DNA from: Orlajensenia leifsoniae
GTDB taxonomy: Bacteria > Actinomycetota > Actinomycetes > Actinomycetales > Microbacteriaceae
Reading direction: 5' to 3'
Length of the DNA stretch: 64,000 nucleotides
Assembly: GCF_004570845.1 (NCBI RefSeq)
Contig: NZ_SPQZ01000008.1
Span: 59,733 to 123,732 of the forward strand
How positions within the stretch are numbered: the first letter of the stretch is position 1; every line of letters starts with the position of its first letter. A model generated the notes under the pieces. The model ran no database searches. It saw nothing but the letters and a program-made list of their open reading frames with translations, and was not told where the DNA came from. This document shows positions 19,343-29,624 of this stretch, piece after piece. A program made the position numbers and the translations under genes.

Positions 19343-20110
19343 GTGACCACCGCCACCATCGCCGCCGACCGACCCGGCAACGCCGACCCGTCGGTCATCC
19401 CGTTCACCGTCACCTTCATCATCCGACGGTTCGACCCCGACACCGACACCGAGCCGCGCTGGCAGGACTTCGACGTCGAGATGTACGCGACCGACCGCGT
19501 GCTCGACGCACTGCACAAGATCAAGTGGGAGCAGGACGGATCGCTGACCTTCCGCCGCTCGTGCGCCCACGGCATCTGCGGCTCGGATGCCATGCGCATC
19601 AACGGCCGCAACCGCCTCGCCTGCAAGACCCTGATCAAGGACCTCGACATCTCGAAGCCCATCTACGTGGAGGCCATCAAGGGCCTGCCGCTGGAGAAGG
19701 ACCTCATCGTCGACATGGACCCCTTCTTCGCGTCCTTCCGCGAGGTGCAGCCGTTCCTCATCCCGGGCTCCAAGCCCGAACCCGGCAAGGAGCGCGTGCA
19801 GTCCGTCGCCGAGCGCGCCCGCTTCGACGACACCACGAAGTGCATCCTGTGCGCCGCGTGCACGTCGAGCTGCCCCGTGTTCTGGACCGACGGCCAGTAC
19901 TTCGGCCCCGCAGCCATCGTCAACGCCCACCGCTTCATCTTCGACTCGCGCGACGACGCGTCGCAGGTTCGCCTCGACATCCTCAACGACAAGGAGGGCG
20001 TGTGGCGCTGCCGCACGACCTTCAACTGCACCGACGCCTGCCCTCGCGGCATCCAGGTCACCCAGGCGATCGCCGAGGTCAAGCAGGCCCTCATGCGAGG
20101 CCACGCGTAG
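19343..20110 (+). CDS. sdhB: Succinate dehydrogenase iron-sulfur subunit
   Basis: This 255-residue electron-transfer subunit links the SdhA flavin to quinone. The N-terminal ferredoxin domain has the [2Fe-2S] ligands in RSCAHGICGSDAM and a further Cys in NRLACK. The C-terminal domain carries two cluster motifs: CILCAACTSSCPV (about residues 168-180) and CTDACPRGI (about 229-237) for the [4Fe-4S] and [3Fe-4S] centres. The start GTG lies 2 nt after the sdhA stop with GAGAGGAAG before it. It is the last gene of the operon; a perfect hairpin terminator follows 17 bases after the stop. Confidence 0.96.
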   Translation: MTTATIAADRPGNADPSVIPFTVTFIIRRFDPDTDTEPRWQDFDVEMYATDRVLDALHKIKWEQDGSLTFRRSCAHGICGSDAMRINGRNRLACKTLIKDLDISKPIYVEAIKGLPLEKDLIVDMDPFFASFREVQPFLIPGSKPEPGKERVQSVAERARFDDTTKCILCAACTSSCPVFWTDGQYFGPAAIVNAHRFIFDSRDDASQVRLDILNDKEGVWRCRTTFNCTDACPRGIQVTQAIAEVKQALMRGHA

Positions 20111-20127
20111 GCATCGGCCGACGCCGC

Positions 20128-20167
20128 GCAGGAAGGGCCCGGATCTCACGATCCGGGCCCTTCCTGC
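20128..20167 (+). terminator. sdh operon terminator
   Basis: A perfect 18-bp GC-rich stem (20128-20145 with 20150-20167) has a TCAC loop, directly after sdhB. There is no U-run, as is common for actinobacterial terminators. Confidence 0.85.
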
Positions 20168-20221
20168 ATCTCCGACGACATCGTGCGGACGCGGCATCCG
20201 ATCGACCCCGTTCTCCTCCCC

Positions 20222-20227
20222 TACGCT
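20222..20227 (+). promoter_or_regulatory. -10 box of the BrkB-like gene (leaderless)
   Basis: TACGCT lies 6 nt before the GTG start at 20234; the gap is too short for a ribosome binding site. Confidence 0.45.
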
Positions 20228-20233
20228 GGCAGG

Positions 20234-21505
20234 GTGAGCGCTCGAGGGACGGCACCGGCCGAGACACCGGCGGAGGATCCGCTCGACCCTCCGACCCGCG
20301 GCGAGCGCATGAGCGCCGAGATGCGCGAGCGCGTCGAGTCGCTCGGCGAGCGCTTCGAGGAGCCGATCCAGACCGTCACCTCGATCACGCAGAAGACCAT
20401 GGCGCTGTTCCCCGTGCGGGTCTGGCGCTGGTTCCTGTTCCGGAACGGCTTCCTGCTGTCGGCCGGCATGAGCTATCAGGCGCTCTTCGCCGTGTTCGCC
20501 GCCGTCTACGTCCTCTTCGCAGCGACGGGTCTCTGGCTCGGCGGCGATCCAGCGACGCTCGACGGCATCATCACGCTGATCAACACCTACGTCCCCGGGC
20601 TCATAGCCGAGGGCGGAGCGATCACGCCGGAGCAGCTGGAGGAGATCGCGTCCTCGTCGACGAGCCTGTTCGGGTGGACGGGCGCCGTCGCCCTCGCAGG
20701 TTTCATCTGGACCGCGATCGGGTGGATCACCTACTCGCGCACAGCTGTGCGCAGCTTGTTCGGCCTGCCGAAGGACATGCGCTCCTACGTGCTCCTCAAG
20801 GCCCGGGACCTGCTGGCCGCCCTCGCCTTCGGCGCCATGATCCTCATCGGTTCGCTGTTGTCGGTGGCGAGCACGGCGGCCGCGACCTGGATCTTCACAT
20901 TGCTCGGCTTCGACATGGACGGCTGGCTGGTGCAGGCCTCGATCGGAGGCGCCGGCTTCCTCGTCGTGCTGATCATCAACACGGCCGTCCTCCTCGCCAT
21001 GTTCCGCTTCCTGTCCGGAGCCAGCGTGAAGTGGAGCCGCCTGTGGAGCGGATCCGTTCTCGGCGGGGTCGCGATGTACGTACTGCAGATCGGAGCCGGC
21101 TATCTCGTCGGCAGCGCGACCAACAACCCGCTGTTCGCGACGTTCACTGTCTTCATCGGCCTGCTGCTGTGGTTCCGGCTGACGTCCATCGTCACGCTGG
21201 TCGCCGCATCCTGGATCTACGTCGCCGCCAGCGATCGCAATGAGTCGTTGCGTCGGGTCACCCCGGCGCAACTGGAGGCCGAGCGGCGGCAGGCCGAGCG
21301 GGAAGCCCTCATCCTCGCGACGCGGGTCTCGCTGCGGGAGGCCCGCGAGGAGGCCGCACGGGTCGGCTGGGTGCGTCGAGCCGCACTCCGCCGCCGGATC
21401 GCCCGTCTGCAGGCGGAGCTCGACGACCTGCAGGACGCGGCGGCGTCTGATGTCGCCGTGGTCCGTTCTCCGACGACGGATGCGCCCCCTCCCACCCTGC
21501 GCTGA
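20234..21505 (+). CDS. YihY/BrkB-family inner membrane protein
   Basis: This 423-residue protein belongs to the YihY/BrkB (UPF0761) family. It has a charged ~60-residue cytosolic N-terminus, then the entry motif FLFRNGFLLSAGMSYQALFAVF. Five or six more hydrophobic segments follow up to about residue 320 (YLVGSATNNPLFATFTVFIGLLLWFRLTSIVTLVAASWIYV). The last ~90 residues are a highly charged Glu/Arg/Ala helix, probably a cytosolic coiled coil. The family's function is unsettled; the old RNase BN link has been withdrawn and a transporter or cell-envelope role is suspected. The GTG at 20234 was chosen because of the -10 box 6 nt upstream. Confidence 0.85.
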   Translation: MSARGTAPAETPAEDPLDPPTRGERMSAEMRERVESLGERFEEPIQTVTSITQKTMALFPVRVWRWFLFRNGFLLSAGMSYQALFAVFAAVYVLFAATGLWLGGDPATLDGIITLINTYVPGLIAEGGAITPEQLEEIASSSTSLFGWTGAVALAGFIWTAIGWITYSRTAVRSLFGLPKDMRSYVLLKARDLLAALAFGAMILIGSLLSVASTAAATWIFTLLGFDMDGWLVQASIGGAGFLVVLIINTAVLLAMFRFLSGASVKWSRLWSGSVLGGVAMYVLQIGAGYLVGSATNNPLFATFTVFIGLLLWFRLTSIVTLVAASWIYVAASDRNESLRRVTPAQLEAERRQAEREALILATRVSLREAREEAARVGWVRRAALRRRIARLQAELDDLQDAAASDVAVVRSPTTDAPPPTLR

Positions 21506-21542
21506 CGGCCTCTGCGCACCCGACGACGTCGGACGCCTCCCA

Positions 21543-21548
21543 TAGGAT
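21543..21548 (+). promoter_or_regulatory. -10 box upstream of xthA
   Basis: TAGGAT is 7 nt before the xthA ATG. GAAGG between them is too close to the ATG to be a good ribosome binding site, so a leaderless start is likely. Confidence 0.45.
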
Positions 21549-21555
21549 CGAAGGC

Positions 21556-23436
<1,881 letters not shown>

Positions 23437-23437
<1 letters not shown>

Positions 23438-24015
23438 TGGAGCCCGTCGTCCTCCGCACCGAGCGGCTGGTGCTCGACCAGCCGACGGAGGCCGATGCCC
23501 CGAGCATCGCCGAGTACTGCCGCGATCCGCTGTTCGAGCGTTGGCTGACCACGCCGTGGCCCTACGAGCCTCGGCATGCCGAGGGCTTCGTCGCGACGCT
23601 TGTGCCCCTCGGCTGGACGACGGGCACCGAGGCGACCTGGGCCGTGCGCACTCGTGACGACGGGCCACTGATCGGCGTCATCAGCTACCGCACGCTGCGG
23701 TGCGACGTCGGATTCTGGCTCGGAGCGGATCAGCGCGGGAACGGCTACATGCGCGAGGCCCTGGCGGCCGTCGTGCAGTGGGTGTTCGTGAGCGGCGACG
23801 TGCCTCGCACGGACGCGGTCACGTGGGAGGCTATGGCGGGCAACCGGGACTCCGCCGCCGTCGCACGCGCCGTGGGCTTCGCCTTCACCGGCACGGCACC
23901 GTCGTCGCACCCCGTGCGCGACGGTTCGCACGTGCCGAGCTGGCACGGCGTGCTGCTGCGATCGCACGACGGCGAACAGGCACGGGCGAGCTGGCCCGAG
24001 GAGACCCGCCTGTGA
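23437..24015 (+). CDS. GNAT-family N-acetyltransferase
   Basis: This 192-residue protein has the RimJ/RimL-type GNAT layout. RTERLVLDQPTEADAPSIAEYC at the N-terminus is typical of acetyltransferases acting on protein or aminoacyl amines. ADQRGNGYMREAL (about residues 98-110) is the acetyl-CoA pyrophosphate-binding loop (R/QxxGxG/A type). NRDSAAVARAVGF resembles the C-terminal NxxSxxxxxkxGF motif. The substrate cannot be read from sequence. It is translationally coupled to trpS (TGATG) and to the HAD gene (GTGA overlap). Confidence 0.85.
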
Positions 24016-24743
24016 GCGGCCTCCCAGCCGCCGTGCTGTTCGACCTCGATGACACCCTGTTCGCGCATCGGGGCGCCGTGGCCCGCGCGATCGTGGTGCA
24101 CATGGACGCCGTGGGGTTCTCGTCGCCCGACCACGCCCGCGACGTCGCCCTGTGGCACGACCTCGAGGAACGGCACTACCACTCCTACCTGGCCGGCACG
24201 CTCGACTTCCAGGGCCAGCGACGCGCGCGAGCGCGCGACTTCGCCGCCGCTCACGGTGTCGTTCTCGCCGAGGCTGCGGCCGGTGCCTGGTTCGACGACT
24301 ACTTCGAGCACTACCGCGCCGCGTGGGTGCTGCACGACGACGCACTCGAGGCCCTGGCCTCGCTCCGCGCCGCTCGTGACGATATCCGGATCGGCGTGAT
24401 CACCAACGGCGATCCCGTCTTCCAGCAGTCCAAGCTCGACGCCGTCGGTCTCACCGGTCTCGTCGACGGCATCGTCGCCTCGGGCTCCCTCGGCATCACG
24501 AAGCCCGACCCGCGCATCTTCGAGCACGCCTGCCGTCACCTCGGCGTGGCCACGAACGATGCCGCCTACGTCGGCGACAGGCTCCGCACCGACGCCATCG
24601 GTGCCGCAGCGGCCGGCATGACGGGCGTCTGGCTGAATCGCACCGGCGTCGTTCCCGAGCCGACGGATGCCGCCGAGGCGCGCGATCGCGGAGTGCTCGA
24701 GATCACGGGGCTCGATGAGCTCCTGGGGGCGCTGGAGGGCTGA
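24012..24743 (+). CDS. HAD-superfamily hydrolase
   Basis: This 243-residue HAD phosphatase has a helical cap (C1 type). Motif I is LFDLDDTLF (nucleophile and acid/base Asp, about residues 9-17), motif II lies in VITNGD (about 129-134), motif III Lys in TKPDPRIFEHA, and motif IV in YVGDRLRTDAIGA. All catalytic residues are present. It resembles the YjjG/pyrimidine-5'-nucleotidase and haloacid-dehalogenase-like subgroup; the actual substrate is not evident. The GTG start overlaps the GNAT stop by 4 bp. It converges on glpD with a 28-bp gap holding a palindrome. Confidence 0.88.
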   Translation: MSGLPAAVLFDLDDTLFAHRGAVARAIVVHMDAVGFSSPDHARDVALWHDLEERHYHSYLAGTLDFQGQRRARARDFAAAHGVVLAEAAAGAWFDDYFEHYRAAWVLHDDALEALASLRAARDDIRIGVITNGDPVFQQSKLDAVGLTGLVDGIVASGSLGITKPDPRIFEHACRHLGVATNDAAYVGDRLRTDAIGAAAAGMTGVWLNRTGVVPEPTDAAEARDRGVLEITGLDELLGALEG

Positions 24744-24759
24744 CTCCGCTGGTCGAGCG

Positions 24760-24773
24760 GAGAGGCGCCTCTC
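24760..24773. terminator. Palindrome between convergent HAD gene and glpD
   Basis: GAGAGGCGCCTCTC is a perfect 14-bp palindrome in the short gap between the two gene ends, touching the glpD stop. It is a weak bidirectional terminator candidate. Confidence 0.35.
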
Positions 24774-26529
24774 AGGCGTGCGCGATCCGGCGCTCCTCGA
24801 TGGCGACGCCGTGCACGTCGTGCAGTTCTGCGCGCGCGTGCTCGATCTCTCCGACCCGACGCGCGGCAGACCAGTCGAGGGCATCGCCGACGACATCGGC
24901 GACCTCGGCCAGCACGTCCGCTGTCACGGCTCCGACGAAGGCCAGGCTGGTGCGGCGCTTCAGCACGTCGATGAGGTGGACGACCTGCTCCTCGCGGGCC
25001 AGGGCCGTGATCTCTCCGACGCTGTAGGTCGGGACCGACACGAGGGGGATGTCCGTTCCGTTCTCGGCGAGGTCGGCGATGAGCGACTCGGCGCGGGTGC
25101 CGTAGCGCTCGAGCAGCTCAGCGGCACGGGTGCGGCCGAGGACCTCGCCGTGGCTGGCGAGCCAGACGGTGCGAGCGGCGTCCGTCGTCGGATAGCCACG
25201 GCCGCCGCCGATGGCCAGGCCCTCGGTGCTCGTCGTGCGGGCGCGGCCGAGCTTGGCGAGCACCTCGTCGCCCAGGTGCTCGGCGAGGGCGCGGAACGTC
25301 GTCCACTTGCCGCCGACGAGGCTGAGCAACGGGATCGCTCCGCCGCTGCCGGGCACGGTGGCCTCCTCGATCCGGTAGTCGCGGGAGACGAATCCGGGCT
25401 GGGTCTCGTCGTGCCGAGGCAGCGGGCGCACTCCGGCGAACCTGTAGACGATGTGCGAGCGGTTCACCGTGATGCCGGGGAAGACGTGCGAGATCAGGTC
25501 GAAGAAGTAGTCGACCTCCTCCTCGGTGGTGCGGATGGGCTTCCGCATGTCGTGCTCGAGGTCGGTCGTGCCGACGAGCACGCGCCCCTTGAGCGGGTAG
25601 ATCAGCACGATGCGACCGTCCTCGTGCTCGAAGAAGATCTCGCGTCCGTCCGTCGCGGCGAGCAGCTCGGGGTGGTCGAGCACGATGTGCGACCCCTTGG
25701 TGCCACCCATGAACCTGGTGGCGCCTCCCAGAGCCTCGTTGGTGAGATCCGTCCAGGGTCCCGACGCATTGACGACGACGGATGCCGTGAAGCCGAACTC
25801 CTCGCCGGTCACGCTGTCGCGGAGCGTCACGCCATCGCCATCCGCGCCGACAGCCTCGACGTAGTTGGCGGCGCGAGCGTGCGGGCCGGCGGCCAGGCCG
25901 TCGTTCAGGACGTCGAGGGCCAGACGCTCCGGATCGTGCATCGAGGCGTCGTAGTAGGTGGCCGTGTACTTGATGCCGGGGTTCAGCGCCGGGAGCTCGG
26001 CGAGCGAGCGCTTGCGGCCGTGGAACTCGTGGCGGGGAACACTGCCACCGTCGCGCGAGAAGGAGTCGTAGGCGGTCAGACCCACCTTGATGAGGGCGGC
26101 ACCGCGCTCGGTCGGCTTGCCCGCCTTGTGCGTGAGGAAGCGGAGCGGCGCCGAGAGGATGCCGCTGAAGGTGGAGAAGATCGGCACCGTGGTCTTGAGC
26201 GGGCGCACGTAGTGCGGGGCGATCCTGACGAGGGCGTTGCGCTCCTCGACCGACTCGCGCACGAGCCTGAACTCGCCGTTCTCCAGGTACCGGATGCCGC
26301 CGTGGATCATGTGCGACGACGCGGCCGAGGCGCCCGAGACGAAGTCGTCGCGGTCGATGATGACGACGTCGACGCCCTGCAGGGCGAGGTCGCGGAACGT
26401 CGCGATGCCGTTGATGCCGGCCCCGATCACGAGGACGTCGGCGTGGGGCCGCGCGCGCAGGGCCTCGACGGTGGGGCGGAGCGCATCGGCTCCGGAGGAG
26501 GAAGTGGAAGTCGTCGACGACGTCGCCAT
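24772..26529 (-). CDS. glpD: Glycerol-3-phosphate dehydrogenase (FAD, respiratory)
   Basis: This 585-residue membrane-associated flavoenzyme oxidises glycerol-3-phosphate to dihydroxyacetone phosphate and passes electrons to quinone. The FAD motif is VLVIGAGINGIATFRDLALQG (about residues 32-52). SGASAASSHMIHGGIRYLENGEFRLV follows, the family signature with flavin-contacting residues. Substrate-binding Arg-containing segments RVLVGTTDLEHD and YRFAGVRPL are present, and the C-terminal helical domain is complete. I chose the ATG at 26529 because AGGGA lies about 7 nt upstream; a longer frame adds 17 unlikely residues. It is divergent from a SorC-type regulator, with two palindromes in the 109-bp gap, which suggests that the regulator controls it. 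Confidence 0.93.
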   Translation of the reverse strand: MATSSTTSTSSSGADALRPTVEALRARPHADVLVIGAGINGIATFRDLALQGVDVVIIDRDDFVSGASAASSHMIHGGIRYLENGEFRLVRESVEERNALVRIAPHYVRPLKTTVPIFSTFSGILSAPLRFLTHKAGKPTERGAALIKVGLTAYDSFSRDGGSVPRHEFHGRKRSLAELPALNPGIKYTATYYDASMHDPERLALDVLNDGLAAGPHARAANYVEAVGADGDGVTLRDSVTGEEFGFTASVVVNASGPWTDLTNEALGGATRFMGGTKGSHIVLDHPELLAATDGREIFFEHEDGRIVLIYPLKGRVLVGTTDLEHDMRKPIRTTEEEVDYFFDLISHVFPGITVNRSHIVYRFAGVRPLPRHDETQPGFVSRDYRIEEATVPGSGGAIPLLSLVGGKWTTFRALAEHLGDEVLAKLGRARTTSTEGLAIGGGRGYPTTDAARTVWLASHGEVLGRTRAAELLERYGTRAESLIADLAENGTDIPLVSVPTYSVGEITALAREEQVVHLIDVLKRRTSLAFVGAVTADVLAEVADVVGDALDWSAARRVGEIEHARAELHDVHGVAIEERRIAHA

Positions 26530-26597
26530 GGTGCATCCCTTTGTTTCGCTGGTCGGCACGCATTCGTCCCGACACATCAAGTCTCAGCGTGGTCGCA

Positions 26598-26628
26598 ACT
26601 TGTTGCAAGTGAACTGCACATACGTGCA
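26598..26628. promoter_or_regulatory. Two palindromic operator candidates between glpD and the SorC-type regulator
   Basis: ACTTG-TTG-CAAGT (26598-26610) and TGCAC-ATAC-GTGCA (26615-26628) are both perfect inverted repeats. They lie 17 nt apart centre to centre, just before the regulator ATG. The second also resembles a half-repeat of the first (TTGCAAGTGAACTGCA). Position and shape fit autoregulation and control of glpD by the adjacent SorC-family protein. Confidence 0.55.
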
Positions 26629-26638
26629 AGATGAACGG

Positions 26639-27643
26639 ATGGCGACAGATCACCCCGACCTCACGACCCGGACCCGCGACGCGCTCCGGGCCTCGCAGCT
26701 CTACTACCTGCAGGACCTCACGATGGAGGCCATCGCGCACGAGCTCGGCACCTCGCGCTCCTCGGTCTCCCGGCTGCTCAGCCACGCCCGCGAGACCGGC
26801 CTGGTCGACATCAGGGTGCGGTCGCCCCGCGAGATGCCGAACATCCTCGAACGCCAGATCCTCGAGACCTTCGGCGTGACGGCGCACGTCGTTCCGGTGC
26901 CCGACCACACCAGCGACGTCGACCGCCTGGAGCGCGTCGCCCTCTCGGCTGCACGGATGCTCGGCGAGTACGTGGACTCGAACTCCACTCTCGGAGTGGC
27001 CTGGGGCGCCACAGTCAGCGCGGTCTCGCGGCATCTCATCCCCCGGGCCGTGCACGACACCCAGATCGTGCAGCTGAACGGGGCGGGCAACCTCACCAGC
27101 ACGGGCATCGTCTACGCGAGCGAGATCCTGCGGAGGTTCGGCGAGGCCTACAACGCCCAGGTGCAGCAGTTTCCCGTGCCGGCCTTCTTCGACGACCCCC
27201 TCACCAAGCAGGCGCTCTGGCGCGAGCGCAGCATGCAGCGCGTGTTGGCCCTGCAGGAGCACCTCGACGTCGCCCTCTTCGGAGTCGGCTCCCCGTTCGC
27301 CGAGGTTCCGAGCCACGTGTACTCGAGCAACTTCCTCGACCCCGACGACGTCGTGAGCCTGCAGGAGCAGAATGTGGTCGGAGACGTCGCGACGGTCTTC
27401 TACCGGATCGACGGCTCGACCGACGGGATCAGCCTCAACGACAGGGGAAGCGGCCCGGCCTTCGATGTGCTCCGGCGAACACCGCGGCGCATCTGCGTCG
27501 TATCGGGGGCCGCCCGACTGGCGAGCATCCGCGGCGCCATCGCCGCAGGACTCATCACGGACCTGTACGTCGACGAGGGCACGGCGCGACTCCTGGTCGC
27601 GTCGCACGATGACACGGGAATAGGACGCGCGTCTGTGCGTTGA
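26639..27643 (+). CDS. SorC/DeoR-type sugar-binding transcriptional regulator
   Basis: This 334-residue regulator has an N-terminal helix-turn-helix (LTMEAIAHELGTSRSSVSRLLSHARETGLVDIRV, about residues 26-59) and a C-terminal SorC effector-binding domain. The latter has the family segments LGVAWGATVSAVSRHLIPR, VQLNGAGNL and ICVVSGAARLASIRGAIAAGLITDLYVDEGTA. SorC proteins bind phosphorylated sugars or polyols and usually control the adjacent catabolic genes. Divergence from glpD makes glycerol-3-phosphate or a related metabolite a reasonable guess for the effector (inference). The ATG at 26639 is the first that keeps the HTH whole. Confidence 0.87.
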   Translation: MATDHPDLTTRTRDALRASQLYYLQDLTMEAIAHELGTSRSSVSRLLSHARETGLVDIRVRSPREMPNILERQILETFGVTAHVVPVPDHTSDVDRLERVALSAARMLGEYVDSNSTLGVAWGATVSAVSRHLIPRAVHDTQIVQLNGAGNLTSTGIVYASEILRRFGEAYNAQVQQFPVPAFFDDPLTKQALWRERSMQRVLALQEHLDVALFGVGSPFAEVPSHVYSSNFLDPDDVVSLQEQNVVGDVATVFYRIDGSTDGISLNDRGSGPAFDVLRRTPRRICVVSGAARLASIRGAIAAGLITDLYVDEGTARLLVASHDDTGIGRASVR

Positions 27644-27645
27644 TC

Positions 27646-27651
27646 TATCAT
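27646..27651 (+). promoter_or_regulatory. -10 box of the riboflavin operon
   Basis: TATCAT lies 3 nt after the regulator stop and about 13 nt before the riboswitch P1 stem, the expected position for a transcript starting near 27658. Confidence 0.45.
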
Positions 27652-27663
27652 CGAAGACAAGAA

Positions 27664-27783
27664 CGTGCTCCGGGGTCGGTGAGAATCCGAACCGGCGGTG
27701 ATAGTCCGCGACCCGCCCTCACCGGCGGTTGACCTGGTGGAATTCCGGGACCGACGGTTAAAGTCCGGATGGGAGGATGCACG
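27664..27783 (+). promoter_or_regulatory. FMN riboswitch (RFN element)
   Basis: The conserved RFN blocks appear in order: CGGGGTCGGTGAGAATCCGA, ACCGGCGGTGATAGTCCGCG, then GGTGGAATTCCGGGACCGAC and GGTTAAAGTCCGGATGGGAG. The closing P1 stem is CGTGC (27664-27668) with GCACG (27779-27783). It lies upstream of ribD. FMN binding should reduce expression of the whole rib operon. An in-frame ATG at 27777 lies inside P1 and is not a credible start. Confidence 0.96.
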
Positions 27784-27832
27784 CGTCGTTCGGCGTTCGC
27801 GCCGGATGGCGGAATCGGGCGATGCCCGAGAC

Positions 27833-27860
27833 CCCGGAGCTCAACAGGATTGAGACCGGG
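27833..27860 (+). promoter_or_regulatory. Leader hairpin with the ribD ribosome binding site in its loop
   Basis: CCCGG (27833-27837) pairs with CCGGG (27856-27860), and CTCAA (27840-27844) pairs with TTGAG (27850-27854). The 5-nt loop is CAGGA, whose AGGA is 11 nt from the ATG at 27861. It could be part of a translational expression platform for the FMN riboswitch. Confidence 0.5.
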
Positions 27861-28907
27861 ATGACCAGCACGACGGCCCAGCGGCTGAGCGGGGACGCGA
27901 TCGAGCGCGCGATGCTGCGCGCCGTCGAGATCGCCGCGAACGGCCCGGCCCGCGGGGTCAACCCGCAGGTCGGCTGCGTCATCCTGGCGGCCGACGGCAG
28001 CATCCTCGCCGAGGGCTGGCACCGCGGCGCCGGCACCCCGCACGCCGAGGTCGACGCCCTCTCGAAGCTCGCCGCCGGCGAGGCGAACGGCGCGACGGCC
28101 GTCGTCACGCTGGAGCCGTGCAACCACACGGGCCTCACCGGTCCGTGTTCCGAGGCGCTGATCGCCGCCGGGGTGTCCCGCGTCGTCTACGGCGTGAGCG
28201 ATCCGGGCGACCATTCGTCCGGCGGGGCCGCGCGGCTGCGCGAGGCCGGCGTCGACGTCGCCGGCGGGGTGCTCCTCGCCGAGACGACAGCGCGCCTCGG
28301 CGACTGGCTCCCGGCAGCGAGGCTCAAGCGCCCCGTCGTCACGGTCAAGTGGGCGTCCAGCCTCGATGGCCGGGCGGCCGCAGCCGACGGCACCAGCCAG
28401 TGGATCACCGGGCCCGAGGCCAGGGCCGATGTGCACGCCCGTCGTGCGGCATCCGACGCCATCGGTGTGGGGACCGGAACTGTACTCGCAGACGATCCCT
28501 CCCTCTCCGCGCGATTCGCCGACGGTGGCCTGTACGAGACCCAGCCCATCCCCGTGGTCTTCGGAGCACGCGAGACGCCGACGGATGCCGCCATTCGACG
28601 GGGCACGCACGAGCCGATCTTCGCGACCGGCGGCGACCTCGCCGCCGAGCTGCGCGCTCTCCACGCCCGCGGCATCCGTTCCCTGTTCATCGAAGGCGGA
28701 CCGACTCTCGCCAGCGCCTTCATCGCCGCCGGCCTCGCCGACGAGGTGCTCGTCTACCTCGCCCCGGCGATCCTCGGCGGACCGCGTACAGCCATCGGCG
28801 ACGTCGGAATCACGACGATCGACGACGCCCTGAGGCTCTCCATCGAGAGCGTCGAGACGCTCGGCGACGACCTGCTGGTCGTCGCCACCCTGAAGAAGAA
28901 GCCGTAG
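27861..28907 (+). CDS. ribD: Bifunctional riboflavin biosynthesis deaminase/reductase
   Basis: This 348-residue enzyme joins two domains. Residues 1-~145 form the zinc deaminase: VNPQVGCVI, then TPHAEVDAL (zinc His and catalytic Glu) and EPCNHTGLTGPCSEAL (zinc Cys pair). Residues ~150-345 form the NADPH reductase with VKWASSLDGRAAAADGTSQWITG and SLFIEGGPTLASAFIAAGLADE. It performs the second and third steps of riboflavin synthesis from the GTP-derived pyrimidine. The ATG at 27861 fits the usual N-terminus and has AGGA upstream in a hairpin loop. In-frame ATGs at 27822 and 27777 are less likely, the latter lying in the riboswitch. Confidence 0.94.
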   Translation: MTSTTAQRLSGDAIERAMLRAVEIAANGPARGVNPQVGCVILAADGSILAEGWHRGAGTPHAEVDALSKLAAGEANGATAVVTLEPCNHTGLTGPCSEALIAAGVSRVVYGVSDPGDHSSGGAARLREAGVDVAGGVLLAETTARLGDWLPAARLKRPVVTVKWASSLDGRAAAADGTSQWITGPEARADVHARRAASDAIGVGTGTVLADDPSLSARFADGGLYETQPIPVVFGARETPTDAAIRRGTHEPIFATGGDLAAELRALHARGIRSLFIEGGPTLASAFIAAGLADEVLVYLAPAILGGPRTAIGDVGITTIDDALRLSIESVETLGDDLLVVATLKKKP

Positions 28908-28916
28908 GAGGCAGCA

Positions 28917-29624
28917 GTGTTCACCGGAATCATCGAGGAGATCGGGCGCATCGAGCGCGTCGAGACGACCGGCGACGCCGCCCGCATCACCGTGCGCGGA
29001 CCACTCGTCGTCTCGGATGCGCGCCATGGCGACTCGATCTCGGTGAGCGGCGTGTGCCTGACCGTCGTCGCGTCGACCTCCGAGACCTTCACCGCAGACG
29101 TCATGGCCCAGACCCTCGCCATGTCGACCCTCGCCGGAGTCGCCGAGGGCCGCGCCGTCAACCTCGAGCGCGCGGCCGCGGTCGGCGACAGGCTCGGCGG
29201 GCACATCGTGCAGGGCCACATCGACGGCACGGCCACGCTGCTCTCCATCACCGACGGCAGCGCCTGGAGGGTCGTGCGATTCAGCCTCGACCCTCAGCAC
29301 GCGCCGCTCGTCGTCGACAAGGGCTCCATCGCGGTCGACGGCACGTCCCTCACCGTCAGCGCGGTCGGCGGCGGCCTCACCGACGGCTGGTTCGAGGTCT
29401 CGCTCATCCCCGAGACCCTCACAGCGACCACCCTCGGGGAGCGCACAGTCGGCGACAGCGTGAACATCGAGACCGACATCCTCGCCCGCCACGTCGAGCG
29501 GATGCTGTCGCTCGGCCTGCACCACACCCTCCCGTCCTCGGTCACCGACGGCCCCGGCATCGCGCCGGCCGGCTCGCCTGCATCCGTTCCGGAATCCGCC
29601 ACGACAGTTGGGAGCTCACGATGA
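28917..29624 (+). CDS. ribE: Riboflavin synthase alpha subunit
   Basis: This 235-residue enzyme dismutates two 6,7-dimethyl-8-ribityllumazine molecules to riboflavin plus the pyrimidine precursor. It shows the internal duplication of the family. The N-terminal barrel begins FTGIIEEIGRIERV and contains ISVSGVCLTV; the C-terminal barrel contains GGHIVQGHIDGTATL and IAVDGTSLTVSAV. The C-terminal ~30 residues (Pro/Ala/Ser-rich) extend beyond the usual end. The GTG start follows TAGGAGG (28906-28912). Its stop overlaps the ribBA ATG by 4 bp. Confidence 0.95.
   Translation: MFTGIIEEIGRIERVETTGDAARITVRGPLVVSDARHGDSISVSGVCLTVVASTSETFTADVMAQTLAMSTLAGVAEGRAVNLERAAAVGDRLGGHIVQGHIDGTATLLSITDGSAWRVVRFSLDPQHAPLVVDKGSIAVDGTSLTVSAVGGGLTDGWFEVSLIPETLTATTLGERTVGDSVNIETDILARHVERMLSLGLHHTLPSSVTDGPGIAPAGSPASVPESATTVGSSR

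Noticed and set aside
27777..27860. Upstream in-frame ATGs for ribD at 27777 and 27822.
   Set aside because: 27777 lies inside the riboswitch P1 stem; 27822 lies in a hairpin and has no proper ribosome binding site. The RibD homology starts after 27861.
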